In this document: positions 40,861 through 51,340 of the stretch, piece by piece | Position numbering within the stretch: the first letter of the stretch is position 1 | Layout of the letters: the number at the start of each line of letters is the position of its first letter | Assembly: GCA_016648135.1 (NCBI GenBank) | Contig: JADDOH010005135.1 | Location: 62,001-126,000 of the forward strand | From: Agrypnia vestita | Lineage: Eukaryota; Arthropoda; Insecta; Trichoptera; Phryganeidae | DNA: 64,000 nt | Reading direction: 5' to 3' | Position numbers and translations under genes: made by a program | The notes under the pieces: generated by a model | What the model saw: only the letters and a program-made list of their open reading frames with translations | What the model was told of the DNA's origin: nothing | Databases searched by the model: none

Positions 40861-41339
40861 CGATCTAAAAATCGGTAAAGTCTGCGTTTTTATTTAAGCA
40901 CCGTAAAGAAAAGGCTAAATGTAAAACCAATCCCATAAATTGTTGACTGAGTTCGTTCAGAACCGTGTTCCAAGAGTTCTGCTAGAATCACCACAGATGA
41001 TTCCAGAAGGAATTCCTAGAACTTCGTGAAAATTTTACATGATTCACAAGAATTCTCGAGAGTCGTCTCGAAATCGAATCCTAAAAATGTCATAGTATTA
41101 CCTTCACCAGAAATACAAACCCAATCGGATTTAATTATAACATTAACAATGTACTTGTCTCGCCTGTCAAAGTAATACCTGGAACACATTACCACAAATC
41201 GCTCTTTAATTGCTGATTGCCTTATTTTAAGAAGAACTCATTAACGCCATAATCGATAGGGCGTCTAGAATGCTCGGATTTGTGCTTCGAATGACTAAAC
41301 CTTTGAATGGCACTCAGTCTTTAAAATGCACATTCTCCA
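40861..41339. other. Spacer with a loose GAA/TTC-rich stretch
   Basis: 40950-41070 contains many GAA and TTC blocks (TTCCAGAAGGAATTC, CTAGAACTTCGTGAA), some with HSE spacing but not as regular as at 10671. Nothing else recognised. Confidence 0.3.
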
Positions 41340-41612
41340 CAGAATGTTAGTAAACTTAGTAAAAACCACTGCCAGATTTATGGTCTACCGGTTTCGAGAC
41401 GTACCCGTCTCTTCGTCAGGACCAACACTACACTACTATATTCACAACACTATACACCCCAACCATAGTATTGTTAAACTGTCAATAGTGGTGATAGTTT
41501 AACAATACTATGGTTGGGGTGTATAGTGTTGTGAATATAGTAGTGTAGTTCCTGTTGTTGTTGTTGTTGTTGCTCCTGACGAAGACACGGGTACGTCTCG
41601 AAACCGGTATAC
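41340..41612. repeat. Head-to-head pair of Penelope-like family A repeats
   Basis: Arms 41343-41470 and 41495-41612 are inverted copies (TTAGTAAAAACCACTGCCAG; CAACACTACACTACTATATT; CACCCCAACCATAGTATTGT with complements). Centre about 41482. The right arm has a (GTT)n expansion at 41550-41572 that replaced the TGTTGGTCC segment next to the ribozyme motif. Confidence 0.85.
41382..41423 (-). ncRNA. Hammerhead ribozyme motif, family A
   Basis: Same as the copy at 13107: GGUC/GACC, CUGACGA, extra A, GAGAC/GUCUC with loop GGGUAC, GAA, ACCGGU, A17. Core intact. The partner at about 41573-41610 keeps CUGACGA and GAAA but lost stem I pairing. Confidence 0.7.
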
Positions 41613-41882
41613 CGTAAATCTAGTAGTGGTTTTTACTAAGTTTACTAATATTCTGTTATTATGTCTAACCACAAAGTTAACGTAAATCTGGTAGTGGTTT
41701 TTACTAAGTTTACTAATATTCTGTTATTATGTCTAACCACAAAGTTAACGTAAATCTGGTAGTGGTTTTTACTAAGTTTACTAATATTCTGTTATTATGT
41801 CTAACCACAAAGTTAACGTAAATCTGGTAGTGGTTTTTACTAAGTTTACTAATATTCTGTTATTATGTAACCACAAAGTTAA
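41613..41882 (+). repeat. Four tandem units of 68 bp
   Basis: Units start with CGTAAATCTRGTAGTGGTTT at 41613, 41681, 41749 and 41817 and end with CTAACCACAAAGTTAA. Units 2 and 3 are identical by eye; unit 1 differs at one base near its start and unit 4 lacks three bases. The unit is the outer end of the family A repeat, amplified in place. Confidence 0.93.
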
Positions 41883-41914
41883 TGCTTTAAATATTAATAA
41901 TATGCATATTCTCC

Positions 41915-42650
41915 TGTTATGTACTTAGCATTTTGGAATTTGCATCACAAATTTGGTCTCTGTACTACGAAATACATAAAAAACGCCTCGAACGCATTCA
42001 GCAGACTTTCACAAAACACTAAATTTCAAAAATCACGTCCACGTCGATAACTATGACGACGCATATAAGTACCACAAAATAACTACTCTTGAAAACAGGC
42101 GAACGATAAGCGATATGAAGTACCTTTACGAAATACTTAATAATCGCATAGATTCACCTAAAATTTTAAATTCGATACACTTTAATGTCCCGCAGAGACG
42201 AACAAGAGCACCACGCCTTTTCCATTTAAATAATTGGAGAACAAACTACGGTAAGAACTGTATTATTAACAGAGTTCTAGATACCTATGACACGGCCTTT
42301 GCAGATCTCGATATTTTATATTTAAGTTTTGAGCAGTTTACAAAACCCCTTACGTAAAAACTCGCGCGATGACATTTTTCTTCCCACACATTTGAACACA
42401 TACACGAACACATAAAAACGCATACACACACGGACACATAAAAAGTCACAAATACACACACTCACAAAAACTCACTATTTGACACATTGTTTTTTCTTAT
42501 TTTTTTATCGATCCTGGTTTAATATTCTTGTATATATGTGTTTTCTTGTAATTGGCCCAAGACTCTGTACATCGATAATTTGTTTTTTTTTAAGATTTAT
42601 TAATTATATGGCTGTAAGAAAACCAATAAATGAAAAATAAAAAATAAAAT
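41915..42650 (+). pseudogene. LINE-K reverse-transcriptase C-terminal fragment (Jockey/CR1-like)
   Basis: Reads LEFASQIWSLYYEIHKK, RLERIQQTFTKH, then after a one-base frameshift near 42020 LNFKNHVHVDNYDDAYKYH, LENRRTISDMKYLYEILNN, RIDSPKILNSIHFNVPQRR and NYGKNCIINRVLDTYDTAF. The sequence LE-x-S--W-Y, RIERIQ--F-K, RR--D--LY-I--N-ID is typical of the region after the RT core in Jockey/CR1-type LINEs. From 42115 to 42357 the frame is open for 80 codons. The 3' UTR ends in an A-rich tail near 42650. RT catalytic motifs are truncated away. Confidence 0.75.
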
Positions 42651-42651
42651 A

Positions 42652-42880
42652 AATCTATACTTCTATACTAATATTATAAAGAGGAAAGATTTGATTGTAT
42701 GTTTGAATTGAAAAAACCGATTTGAAAAATTCTTTCACATTTAGAATCCTACATTATCCCTGATGAACAAAGGCTATAGAATATTTTCAAAAAAGTCAGA
42801 AATCCGTATGAAAACTTCGATAATGTAACCCAACGTGTGAAAAAAATATCAAAAAAAACTTTATATCGCGTACGCTGCGG
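42652..42880 (+). mobile_element. Helitron-like H1 5' part
   Basis: The start TCTATACTTCTATACTAATA followed by TTATAAAGAGGAAAG is the widespread lepidopteran 5' end of this repeat class (TC at the terminus, after A). The interior AAAATTCTTTCACATTTAG and GAACAAAGGCTATAGAAT match the copy ending at 19250. The 3' end is not clear. Confidence 0.5.
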
Positions 42881-43081
42881 AAAATTTGACAATAGAGCAT
42901 AATGATGTACTACAGTTTTATAAAGAACATTAGTATCTAAAAAAAGTCTGCGATACCATATATCTAAGTATTACAGTTATGTTACAATAACTTGTGTTAA
43001 CATTAAATGGAAACATTGTTTTTTAGAGAACAGGGGAACCTTTGTTTTCCCTCACAAACTTATTTTTTACTTAATCCTTAA

Positions 43082-43987
43082 GGGGGGGGAAAGGTTTTTA
43101 ACTTTTTTTTGCATTTTATTTTTAATTTTTTAAATGAATGTATGACATTGCAAGAATATTGTGTCAAAATCTCAAATCAATCGGAGCAAAATTGACGAAA
43201 TTATGAACATTTGAGCGATACTCAGACTGATTTTCTATACCTGCTCGAGCAGCTAAGAGACGCGCTCACCTGAGGAATACCGAAGGTGCTATTGTATTGG
43301 AAGATTTTTTCGTAGACAAGGACAAAAAGATGCTGATGATGAAAGCTCTTTGCTGTGTGAACATGGCATCGACGATTATGTGTAAGTATAAAATAAGTGT
43401 TGAGTTTTATTTTGAATTTTACAGTCTGCAAAACTTTTAAGCGTTTTCCCCATATCTCACGTTTTCAAAGTCGGTGTCCATCATAACTTCAAAACAACTG
43501 CACCGATCCTTTTGAAATTTTGAACACTATTTCTGTACATAATTTACAAGGTAACGCTGTAGAGTTTTTTCAAATTTGTTATTAATTTTTATTTTTTAAT
43601 AACAAATTAGTCGATATTTTTCGCAAAAAATCGCGTTTTTCCCTTCAAAGTGTTCCAAAAAATTGAAAAATTAAAAATTTCAAAAAACCCTCCCAGCGTT
43701 ACCTGGGAAAACCTCTTATCTAACGAATGAACTTTGATTTTTTGATTTCAAATTATCTAGCACCAAGTTATGATGGACACCGCAATTCTCCTTTTTTCCG
43801 AGACACGTCCGAATAATTGCTGCCATTGCCGTATTTTTTAATATTTCGTCTTGAAAATTTTACACAATATTTTTCAAATGTCATACTTTAATGTACTATT
43901 GGTTTTAATAAAGAGGTTTTAACTGTGTCGTCACAAAAAATTCACAAAAACATGCCTTTTTTTGTTCCGAATTAACCTTACCCCCCC
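43082..43987. mobile_element. Non-autonomous piggyBac-like element, copy 2
   Basis: Flanked by TTAA at 43078-43081 and 43988-43991; ends GGGGGGGGAAAGGTT and AACCTTACCCCCCC. Sister of 37274-38184. Shared interior includes ATACTCAGACTGATTTTCTA, CGGTGTCCATCATAACTTC and the 69-codon minus-strand frame (43222-43431), with substitutions but no frameshift between copies. Confidence 0.8.
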
Positions 43988-43991
43988 TTAA

Positions 43992-44100
43992 CCCGTGCAA
44001 CGCTGGGTACGACCAGCTATAAATAATAAAATTGAAGAAGTCGGGTTGGTAGCACTACAGAGTTTTTTCTTCGTTTTTTTCCAATTAAATTTTTAATAAT
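43992..44100. other. AT-rich spacer
   Basis: Nothing recognised. Confidence 0.3.
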
Positions 44101-44340
44101 TTCGTACACATCCAGTTTTAGGGGATGTAATCAGGATCGGGCGGAGCTGATGGATACGCCTCGTTAGACCGGCATAAAAAGTTAATTTCTAAAGACTATC
44201 CGATTTGTAAAGGCAACTCCAGGCCTGAGATATCCCGCCCGAGCCCAACAAGTTAAGCGGCAGGTGCGGATTAGTGCCGGCATTAATTGAGCTGCCACAG
44301 GGCTCCGAAAACGGGAGTGGCAATTATCACAGCAGAAACA
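44100..44340. other. GC-richer block of unknown nature
   Basis: Text such as GATCGGGCGGAGCTGATGG, GGCCTGAGATATCCCGCCCG and GCTGCCACAGGGCTCCG stands out from the AT-rich surroundings. No frame is open through it, no repeat family matches, and no RNA fold was recognised. It could be conserved non-coding host sequence. Confidence 0.3.
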
Positions 44341-45184
44341 CATTAATTTATCGGAAAACATGTTTTACAAGATATTTAATTAAGGTCGGCCGATTCGAGA
44401 CTACGTACTTGCTTCTTCGCAGTGTCAATATATTTTTTATTCGTGTTTATGTGTTTTGTTCAATACCAGAGAATTTTATTACATTTTTTTATTATTCAGA
44501 AAATGTAATAAAACGTTGAATAAATGTTTAATTAGATCAACTGTTATGCTTTTTTATAGACTTCAATATAATTGATAATGACAGTGTACTTATGCCAAAA
44601 CACTATTACAAAAAAGTCATTGAAGATATTTATTTATTTATTTAAATATACGGCACATAAGTACCTTTTACATAATGATATATATGTACAAGAAATCCAA
44701 AGAGTAAAACATCGTACGCGTCCTTTAATCTTCTCACAGAGAAAAGATAACCGAACTCCGAATTCTAATTGTCATTTGGTTCGGATTTCGTTGATTAAAA
44801 TCCTGGCTAGCAATTGGAGCAGAATACTTCGAACGCCAATTCCGACCAATGACACTTCACTATTGAGATTGGCGGTCAGCGATCACAAAACAATAGTGCT
44901 ATCGAAACCAACCATTTTTGAATTTTTCAAAAATTTAACGTTTAACTTTTCAAAAATTCTATGTTCTCGTTAGTAAAAAATGGAATGCGATTTTCCTGTA
45001 TTAATGTTAACTAATGTTCATACATCTGATTTATTGGTATTCTAATAAAATATAGAATGTAGGTGTTTATATTATAAGCAGTTTTAAAAAATAAATTTTA
45101 AAAATAATTATTTTTGGTGTTCACGTATGTATAGAGGCCTAAGGTTGGATAATTTAGAAACATTGACAGTAACAAAGTCCCTCC
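44341..45184. other. AT-rich spacer, unsupported open frame
   Basis: 44572-44973 is open for 133 codons on plus but has no recognisable domain, poor composition and no neighbouring splice logic. Left unassigned. Confidence 0.25.
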
Positions 45185-45520
45185 AAATTTGATTTTATTT
45201 ATTTAATTAAATTAAATTGAGCAATAATCATACTTTAATAATAATAAGTTTTTTCCAGCGTAACCAGGTTTTATATGCAAGACCTGGTCCGCCGTATAAA
45301 TTACAAGAATTACATACAAGTTATAAAGAATCAAAAAAAGATGAAAAATAATATATATATGGAGGAAATAAATATAAAATAATTAGCTCATAACTTATTT
45401 TCAAAAATCTCTTGCCAAGAGATTACCTGCTACATATCATACAGTGACTAACAAAACAAAATATAAAAATGAATCAAATGTAGAAAATAAAAATAAAAAC
45501 ATTAAACGAAAAGTACTTAC
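45185..45520 (-). repeat. Probable LINE 3' end, minus strand
   Basis: TTTATTTATTTAATTAAATT (tail) followed by CAGGTTTTATATGCAAGACC, TGGTCCGCCG resembles an inverted LINE end, but no coding part follows. Confidence 0.3.
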
Positions 45521-45734
45521 CCCGCTTTCACCACCATTATCACCATCCCTACGGCGAAGTCAGAGAAATCGAATATTTATCTCTGAACTGTCAGAGAGAC
45601 CAGCTTGAAAATGGTTATCCAAGTATAACCGAAATATAGCGCAAAAATAAGATATTTTTTACAAATCCGCGAAGTTCCCGAAAAATAACCATTTCATAAT
45701 GCATATACCTCTTCGCGAAAACTTCTATTTAAAC

Positions 45735-45765
45735 ATATGTATATATATATATATATATATTAATA
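45735..45765. repeat. (AT)n microsatellite
   Basis: TATATATATATATATATAT run near 45740-45762. Confidence 0.85.
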
Positions 45766-46479
45766 TAGATGATATAGATATATTCCCCCTTTCACTTCAC
45801 CCCTCTCCCCTGCCACAGAAGAGACCACATCCCCACCTAATATTTGAATTCTTGGATAATTTAATTTATGGAAGTTATTGTGGGTCCAACATAACGACAA
45901 TACAGAAAATCTTTAAAAACAATCAAAGTTGTTTGTTAAAAATTTTGTTAGTTGTTTTCAAATTAATAATTAATTTTTAATTATAAAAAATATTAATTTT
46001 AAAGAATTTAATTTAAATACTACTCTTTTATTCATATTATTTCGCAATCACAATCAAAACACTTTAGTTTAGGTAACGTATACCTATATATGCATTTTGT
46101 TTAGAAATGTGATCGGTCAATTATATTATTTTTTTATTTATTTTCATAGATGGCGATAGTCTGCCATACAAATTGTATGAAAACTTTTTGTACATATTTT
46201 ATGAAAACTTTAAATAAATATTTAAAAAATAATCACATAAATTTCATAAAATTTGAGAATGTAAATCATTAAGGGGAGTTATTTTTTACATTAATGTAAA
46301 AAAAAATATTATTTGCACAGTTTGGAAGATATAAGCCAAAATATATCAATGTTACAACATCCACACGCCTGACAACAGCCTTGCAACATATATACAAAAT
46401 CAGAAGCATTGGCTGGTAGTGTGCGTCTTCGCTGTGATGGCACTTGCTGGACATTGATTTGTTTATAAACGATGTTTTT
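45766..46479. other. AT-rich spacer, nothing recognised
   Basis: No feature recognised. Confidence 0.3.
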
Positions 46480-46620
46480 TTTTCATCGCGCGTGTTTCGC
46501 GCGCGCTCAATGGTTAAATGAAATTGCGCGCGTTTTATTACCTGTTACGCAATTTCGTCCATTTTCACGAAATCTTTGCCACATAATGATGCTACACACC
46601 AAAATAAATGCACTTAATCG
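46480..46620. repeat. Dispersed repeat shared with 12025-12185
   Basis: CGCGCGTG/GCGCGC-rich start, then the run TGTTACGCAATTTCGTCC-ATTTTCACGAAATC and ACACACCAAAAT as in the other copy. Confidence 0.5.
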
Positions 46621-46789
46621 AGGATTTCACAACAACATTTTAGAATAAACAAGAGATCTTCCAGATGTCCTTGAGCTTATATTTCTCAGAAAAGTCTGAG
46701 ACTAAATGAAACCGCAGAAGCGAAGCCAAATAAAGTAAAACAAAGCGGGCGACACCATAGTCGCGCACCGGAGCAAGTGGGGGGTTCTC

Positions 46790-47025
46790 ATGTGTGGAAT
46801 TTTCTAGTGCGAACCTGAGCGATACAAACAACGTGTGTCAGTATATCAAGTGCAAGTGTAATATTCTCGAGAAACATTTTAGTGAATTGAATTAGTGTGA
46901 ATTACAGAAAAGTACTTAAGTTTAGTTCATATCTAGTGACTTTGTGTAATACATAATTATGTAAATAGTTTTTAGTGTTTCATTTCGTCTCCCGCCGCCG
47001 CAAACTCGAGGCAATATTATTTATG
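46790..47025 (+). repeat. Promoter-type repeat family P, copy
   Basis: GTGTGAATTACAGAAAAGTA, TCATATCTAGTGACTTTGTG and the end GTTTCATTTCGTCTCCCGCC, GCCGCAAACTCG follow the order of 52430-52545. Upstream CGAACCTGAGCGATACAAAC may be part of its leader. Confidence 0.45.
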
Positions 47026-47817
47026 CTATATTGTATATGTTACAAATGAATTTATTTTTAATATATAATTTCGTTTTTCGTTCTAATGACTTATCTTTAT
47101 AGAATAAAATATACAATTAAATTAAAATAATTGATTTAAAACGTTACACCACACTGGAAGCCTAAAATTTATGTAGAAATTGGGTGATTTTTTACATGGA
47201 AAGACACGGTAGAATATCCCAGATAACTAACTCACCCCAGAACATGACAACCAATTCCTCTTATTGCTGCCTTATCTTACCTGCTGGATGCGGGCCACTT
47301 CTAATGTTTTTCAATCCTCTTTTCTTCTGACTTTTCTAATTTTAATTTCTTTTATTCGGTCATCCAACAGGGAGACATAATTGCTTGATGGGACAAAATA
47401 CAAAAAAAATGTTAAATGTCTCCCACAATTAAAGGATGACACATATAGATATAATTATAGACAAGTCAATTTGATATGAATGACAGATCAAACAATTTTA
47501 CAGTTTCATTTAAGTGATTGTTCCTAATTTAACTTTATCATAAAAATAAAAGGGTTTGTAATGTATATACCTAATACACATGGTCAGGGAGGGGGACGAG
47601 TTTCTAGTATCTGCCTCACCATATGACGATACTCTTCATATTTAGTACTAAAAATATCTATTGAATTCAAAATGTTATTACAATTTGAGCATATGCGTGG
47701 GATGGGAGAGGATTTTCTATTGTTGATATGATAAGTTGAAAGGGAAAATAGGTACTTCTGTCTGATAGGTCGGAGTGGGACGTGGAAAGATAGCAAGCTG
47801 GTGATTTCCTTATCCTT
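47026..47817. other. Spacer with a short family B tail fragment
   Basis: 47205-47240 (AAGACACGGTAGAATATCCC, AGATAACTAAC) matches the outer tail of family B repeats only. The rest is unassigned. Confidence 0.3.
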
Positions 47818-47895
47818 ATCCACCCACTACCCGCAACGGCGATAATATCATCGTCCCACCTTTTCTTGGACTTGCCTATTCCTCTTCTTATGTCC
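47818..47895 (-). pseudogene. LINE RT C-terminal fragment (second LINE type), downstream piece
   Basis: Minus strand reads RRGIGKSKKRWDDDIIAVAG then SGWIR: the GRP--RW-DD---AG--W motif of another LINE C-terminus. The expected upstream piece lies at 48475-48550 with about 580 bp of unrelated text between, so the copy has an insertion or is rearranged. Confidence 0.55.
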
Positions 47896-48239
47896 CATGA
47901 TCTGAAGTGATGATCAAAAGTCCCATGATCAAAAGTGAAACTATGGCTGCATGAAAAGGGAAGGAAGCATGTCCAAAACCTACTAAAATCCATGATATAA
48001 ACTAAATTTGAAAAATACTAATCCTACAAGAACATTTACTTTCATCTTTCTAAATACATTTAATTGTTTTAATTTATTTTATTTTATTTTATTAAATATC
48101 CTATTCAGATAATTTTTTTCCTTTTTCTATAATAGAATTAATTAACACCATTATTAGATTGTAAACATTTAATTATTACTATTACTCAATTTTAATTGGC
48201 AATAATATTGATTCACAAATGTTATATAAATACTAAATA

Positions 48240-48474
48240 TTCTTGAACATTATACTACTGGAAGAGCACTGTCTGCTATAATACAGTAAACTACTAGTGT
48301 AGCAGGCAGGGCATCAAATCAATTGTAGTGTTTACTTGCTGCCAAGACTCTCAGCAACAATGAAAAAAGCTTAATTTAATTTTGTAAACACTAATTGTAA
48401 ACTTTGTAAACTTTGTAAACTTTGTAACATTGAATAAACATTGGATAAACCTTGATCTCTACCGCAGAATTCTG
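48240..48474. other. Insert between the two LINE pieces, with short tandem repeats
   Basis: Contains GTAAACTTTGTAAACTTTGT (three units of AAACTTTGT at 48396-48425) and ACATTGAATAAACATTGG near the right boundary, which looks like the 3' end of an inserted element. Class unknown. Confidence 0.35.
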
Positions 48475-48550
48475 GGTGCCCATCTGCTTATTCTTATCTG
48501 GCAACATGACCTGCCCGTTGCCATTTTAATTTGACAATACGAGCTACCAC
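48475..48550 (-). pseudogene. LINE RT C-terminal fragment (second LINE type), upstream piece
   Basis: Minus strand reads AVDVVARIVKLKWQRAGHVA followed by R-SRWAPRILR-like text: the I--LKW-WAGH-AR segment that normally precedes GRP--RW-DD in this LINE type. Together with 47818-47895 it reconstructs the order of one element. Confidence 0.6.
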
Positions 48551-48862
48551 ATCGACAGCTTTTGTCGGATATCCGATATCCATATTTAAAATATATGAAA
48601 CTTTATTAATAAATTTTATAATGATATCTTTCCATACAAAAATGTGATGAAAATCGCAACAGAAGAAATGGTAAAAAAATGATGAAATTTGCTCACTTAA
48701 CCAAAGAGAGTTGGTCACTTAAGGACTTGTGTTAGTAGTAGACAAATCAAGGTCCGATCTGTCCTTATACAATTATTTTTAGCGATGATTATTAAATTGA
48801 ATGAATAACATTAACTACAACAGAATGTTAGTTAAATTTGTATAAACCACTACCAGATTTTA

Positions 48863-48904
48863 GGTCTACCTGTTTCGAAACGTGCCCGTCTCTTTGTCAG
48901 GACC
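48863..48904 (-). ncRNA. Hammerhead motif, family A, decayed core
   Basis: Stem I GGUC/GACC kept; core CUGACAA (G8 to A, C3 unchanged), GAGAC with GUUUC in stem II, GAAA present, ACAGGU in stem III. Probably inactive. Confidence 0.5.
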
Positions 48905-49105
48905 AACACTACACTACTATGTTCACAACACTATACACCACAACCTAGTATTTTTAACTTTTCACCAATATTTATCACATGCATGTTAATCTTGTCAAGG
49001 ACAAGCATGTACTAACTATCCTACAGAACAATCAGGAATCTACGAGGGAGAGAGAGTGAGATGGGGCGGAGTCCAAAGCGGGTGTTACCAAATATTTTGT
49101 GACAG

Positions 49106-49288
49106 TTAAATTAAACATTTATTTAAACAGTTATTTATTAGAGGTGCTTTATTATTCACCGCTTCCCTAATATAAAAAAATTCTAAATTATTTAAATTTA
49201 AACCTTTATTATTGGTATTTATTATTTTCGCCCCTGTTTCTGAGTCAAATTTATGAATTCTTTGAATATTAAAAATAATAATAACCAA
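49106..49288 (-). pseudogene. Penelope-like GIY-YIG C-terminal remnant
   Basis: Minus-strand frame reads HKFDSETGAKIINTNNKGLN, LNNLEFFYIREAVNNK and APLINN, matching residue by residue the tail of the fragment at 26112-26486 (HKFDSKIGVKILNTNNKVLK). The upstream GIY-YIG catalytic part is lost. Confidence 0.7.
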
Positions 49289-49390
49289 AACTATGTTACC
49301 TCTTCGTGAGTTTAATAATAATTTTATATTTTACTGCTTTAGTTTCGATAGTAAAAAACAAACCCATAAAAACCAAGTTTTTATTATACT

Positions 49391-49676
49391 CCTTTTCTCA
49401 TTTAATCAGGTTTCGTGTCTATATACGCGTCGCGCTAATTACTCATTTGTATCGATTCTAATTTGAAAAAACTATTAAAATTTTGGATAATCCAAAATTA
49501 TTCTATTATTATAAAAAAATTTTAACGAAAATTTGTTAGATCATTTTTAACGTCGCCACGAGTCTGCTTGCAAAGTTTCAGCTCGATTTGATCACGGAAA
49601 AAGGGTTAAAAATCGATCCAAAGTTTTTTTGTCAGACAAGCAAGCAAGCAGACGCTACGAGTTAAAAAAAGGAGTA
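49391..49676 (+). mobile_element. MITE-M, uninterrupted copy
   Basis: Ends TACTCCTTTTCTCATTTAA and TTAAAAAAAGGAGTAA are short inverted termini. Interior CGCCACGAGTCTGCTTGC, GATCACGGAAAAAGGGTTAA, GATCCAAAGTTTTTTTGTC and GACAAGCAAGCAAGCAGACG define the family. About 290 bp. Confidence 0.6.
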
Positions 49677-50105
49677 AAGAATCTCTAATCGACAGTTGAA
49701 ATACTGACCTGCGTTTTTTCAAATACAGAATTTTTACATTAGCAATTAGCATCTTCCTTGACAATTATCTTTTATTATCGCGCATTCTTTTGACTAAAAA
49801 AATATCAATAAATTTTTAATTAGAGCGAAGAGTTGCAACGGTCTTGAGTATAATAAAAGCTTCGGAGATTAAAAATCATCTCTAAAATCTTTCGTCCGCC
49901 TCTGAAGACTGAAGGAAAGGGGAAATGTGAGCAAAATTGGCACGGGTGACACTCAATACACTGTCCAGTAGGGTCCATAACTTGCAGCACTTTATCCAAT
50001 TCAATAGATTCCATAAGTTACAGTAGCTTAGCAAGAAACGATCAATCCAAGTTGATCGTTATTACTCAAAATTTCACAACCCAACGCTTCGCGTACATTA
50101 ATACT
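49677..50105. other. Spacer, nothing recognised
   Basis: The 64-codon minus-strand frame at 49820-50014 (with CIECHPCQFCSHF) has no recognisable domain. Confidence 0.3.
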
Positions 50106-50230
50106 CTCTTCACATGTTTATTTATTTAACGCCCTTATGGGCTATAACAAAATATATAAAATAGAAAAATCACATAAGACAGATATGCAGTTAAAAAAAT
50201 TCATGTACAAGGTTACAATTAATGTATATT
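50106..50230 (-). repeat. CR1/Jockey-like LINE 3' end, minus strand
   Basis: TTTATTTATTTAACGCCCTT then ATGGGCTATAACAAAATAT is the inverse of the end at 3500. Only the UTR is retained. Confidence 0.5.
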
Positions 50231-51340
50231 ATAGATATCTCACAGAGACGAAAATGTATTTATTATGGGAAAGTAGGTATTGAAGTCATTTGGGTGTACA
50301 TAGGACTTATGACCTATCTTTATGGTTGGCTTAAGTGATCACTTTACACAATTGTAACATTCGCCATTTCCACCCATGATAGAATATACCATGCTTATTC
50401 ATTTTTTTGGAAGTTGTATATATGTTCAAATTGCGTGGAAAGCTTTCACATATGAGTTGTAAGCGCCTTTCCATGCGGCCTGTACAAAGCCATTTTCATT
50501 CCCCTAAATCCCCACAGATGTCGCTAATGAGAAAATCTACATTGATTTTTACGGAATTTTGAGAGCAATATACTTTATTGTGTAATGAATCCAGCACTGT
50601 TCTGAAAGATTTGAACAAACTCAAAATATTCTACAAGGTTACAGTTAGAAGTAAAAACCACAAAAGAAAGATAGTTATAAAGATTACGGTACATTAAGAG
50701 GATAAAATACAGAATAAAGTACATATGTGGGATATAAAAGCAAAGACAGCAATATCCAAAAAATAAAAAAATATTTTGAATCCATTCACCGAGGATTACT
50801 AATTTAAAATGTAATAAATTCTAGATTTTATGTATCTATCCCTTCCAAATCATGTTTCCTATAAAATCTCGAATTCAGTACATTATAAATTAGCAATCCT
50901 GGATGACTGTGTACAATTTTTTTTTTTTTGATGTTGCTGCCTTTGCTTTTACACCCCACATATAATAAATTTGAGTAAATTAAAAACAGAAGTGAAAGAA
51001 AGAAGTTTAAACAGGAAGAAGAAAAATAATAATTTATTTATTCATTACCATTTAGTTGAGACAAAATAATTTATAAAATATTACTAAGAAATAAACAATT
51101 ATGATCAAATTTCCAAACGACATATGGTTTCTGATTTCAGCCTACTTCGTCGCTTTGATTAACATTTAAAATTATCTGGGTGTATTTTTTATTTATTTCA
51201 TCCATTTTCCCGAATTATATATGTTAACTTGTGTACTATATACGACCCAAGTTCGATAAGATGCGAATTTAAATGTAGCACCAGTATCGGTCCTGGGTCT
51301 TCTCATATTAATGATTAGCTAAACCGTGTGATTGGTATTC
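50231..51340. other. Spacer; low-copy inverted similarity only
   Basis: 50720-50965 contains GTGGGATATAAAAGCAAAGA...AGCAATATCCAAAAAAT and a mirrored TTTTTTTGATGTTGCTGCC, TTTGCTTTTACACCCCACAT, so about 80-bp arms form a fold-back around 50840. Related text is near 32090. Otherwise nothing recognised. Confidence 0.4.

Larger units (their letters stand above)
48815..49300 (-). mobile_element. Penelope-like element 3' end (family A), minus strand
   Basis: Minus strand: GIY-YIG tail remnant (49106-49288), then the CCCGCTTTGGACTCCGCCCC block, GTAGTGTAGTGTTGG, hammerhead motif 48863-48904 and the end TGGTAGTGGTTTATAC. Same order as 26112-26650. Confidence 0.7.

Noticed and set aside
44572..44973. 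133-codon plus-strand open frame, one of the longest in the window
   Set aside because: No recognisable domain, composition typical of AT-rich non-coding DNA, and nothing around it looks like a gene; length alone is not enough.
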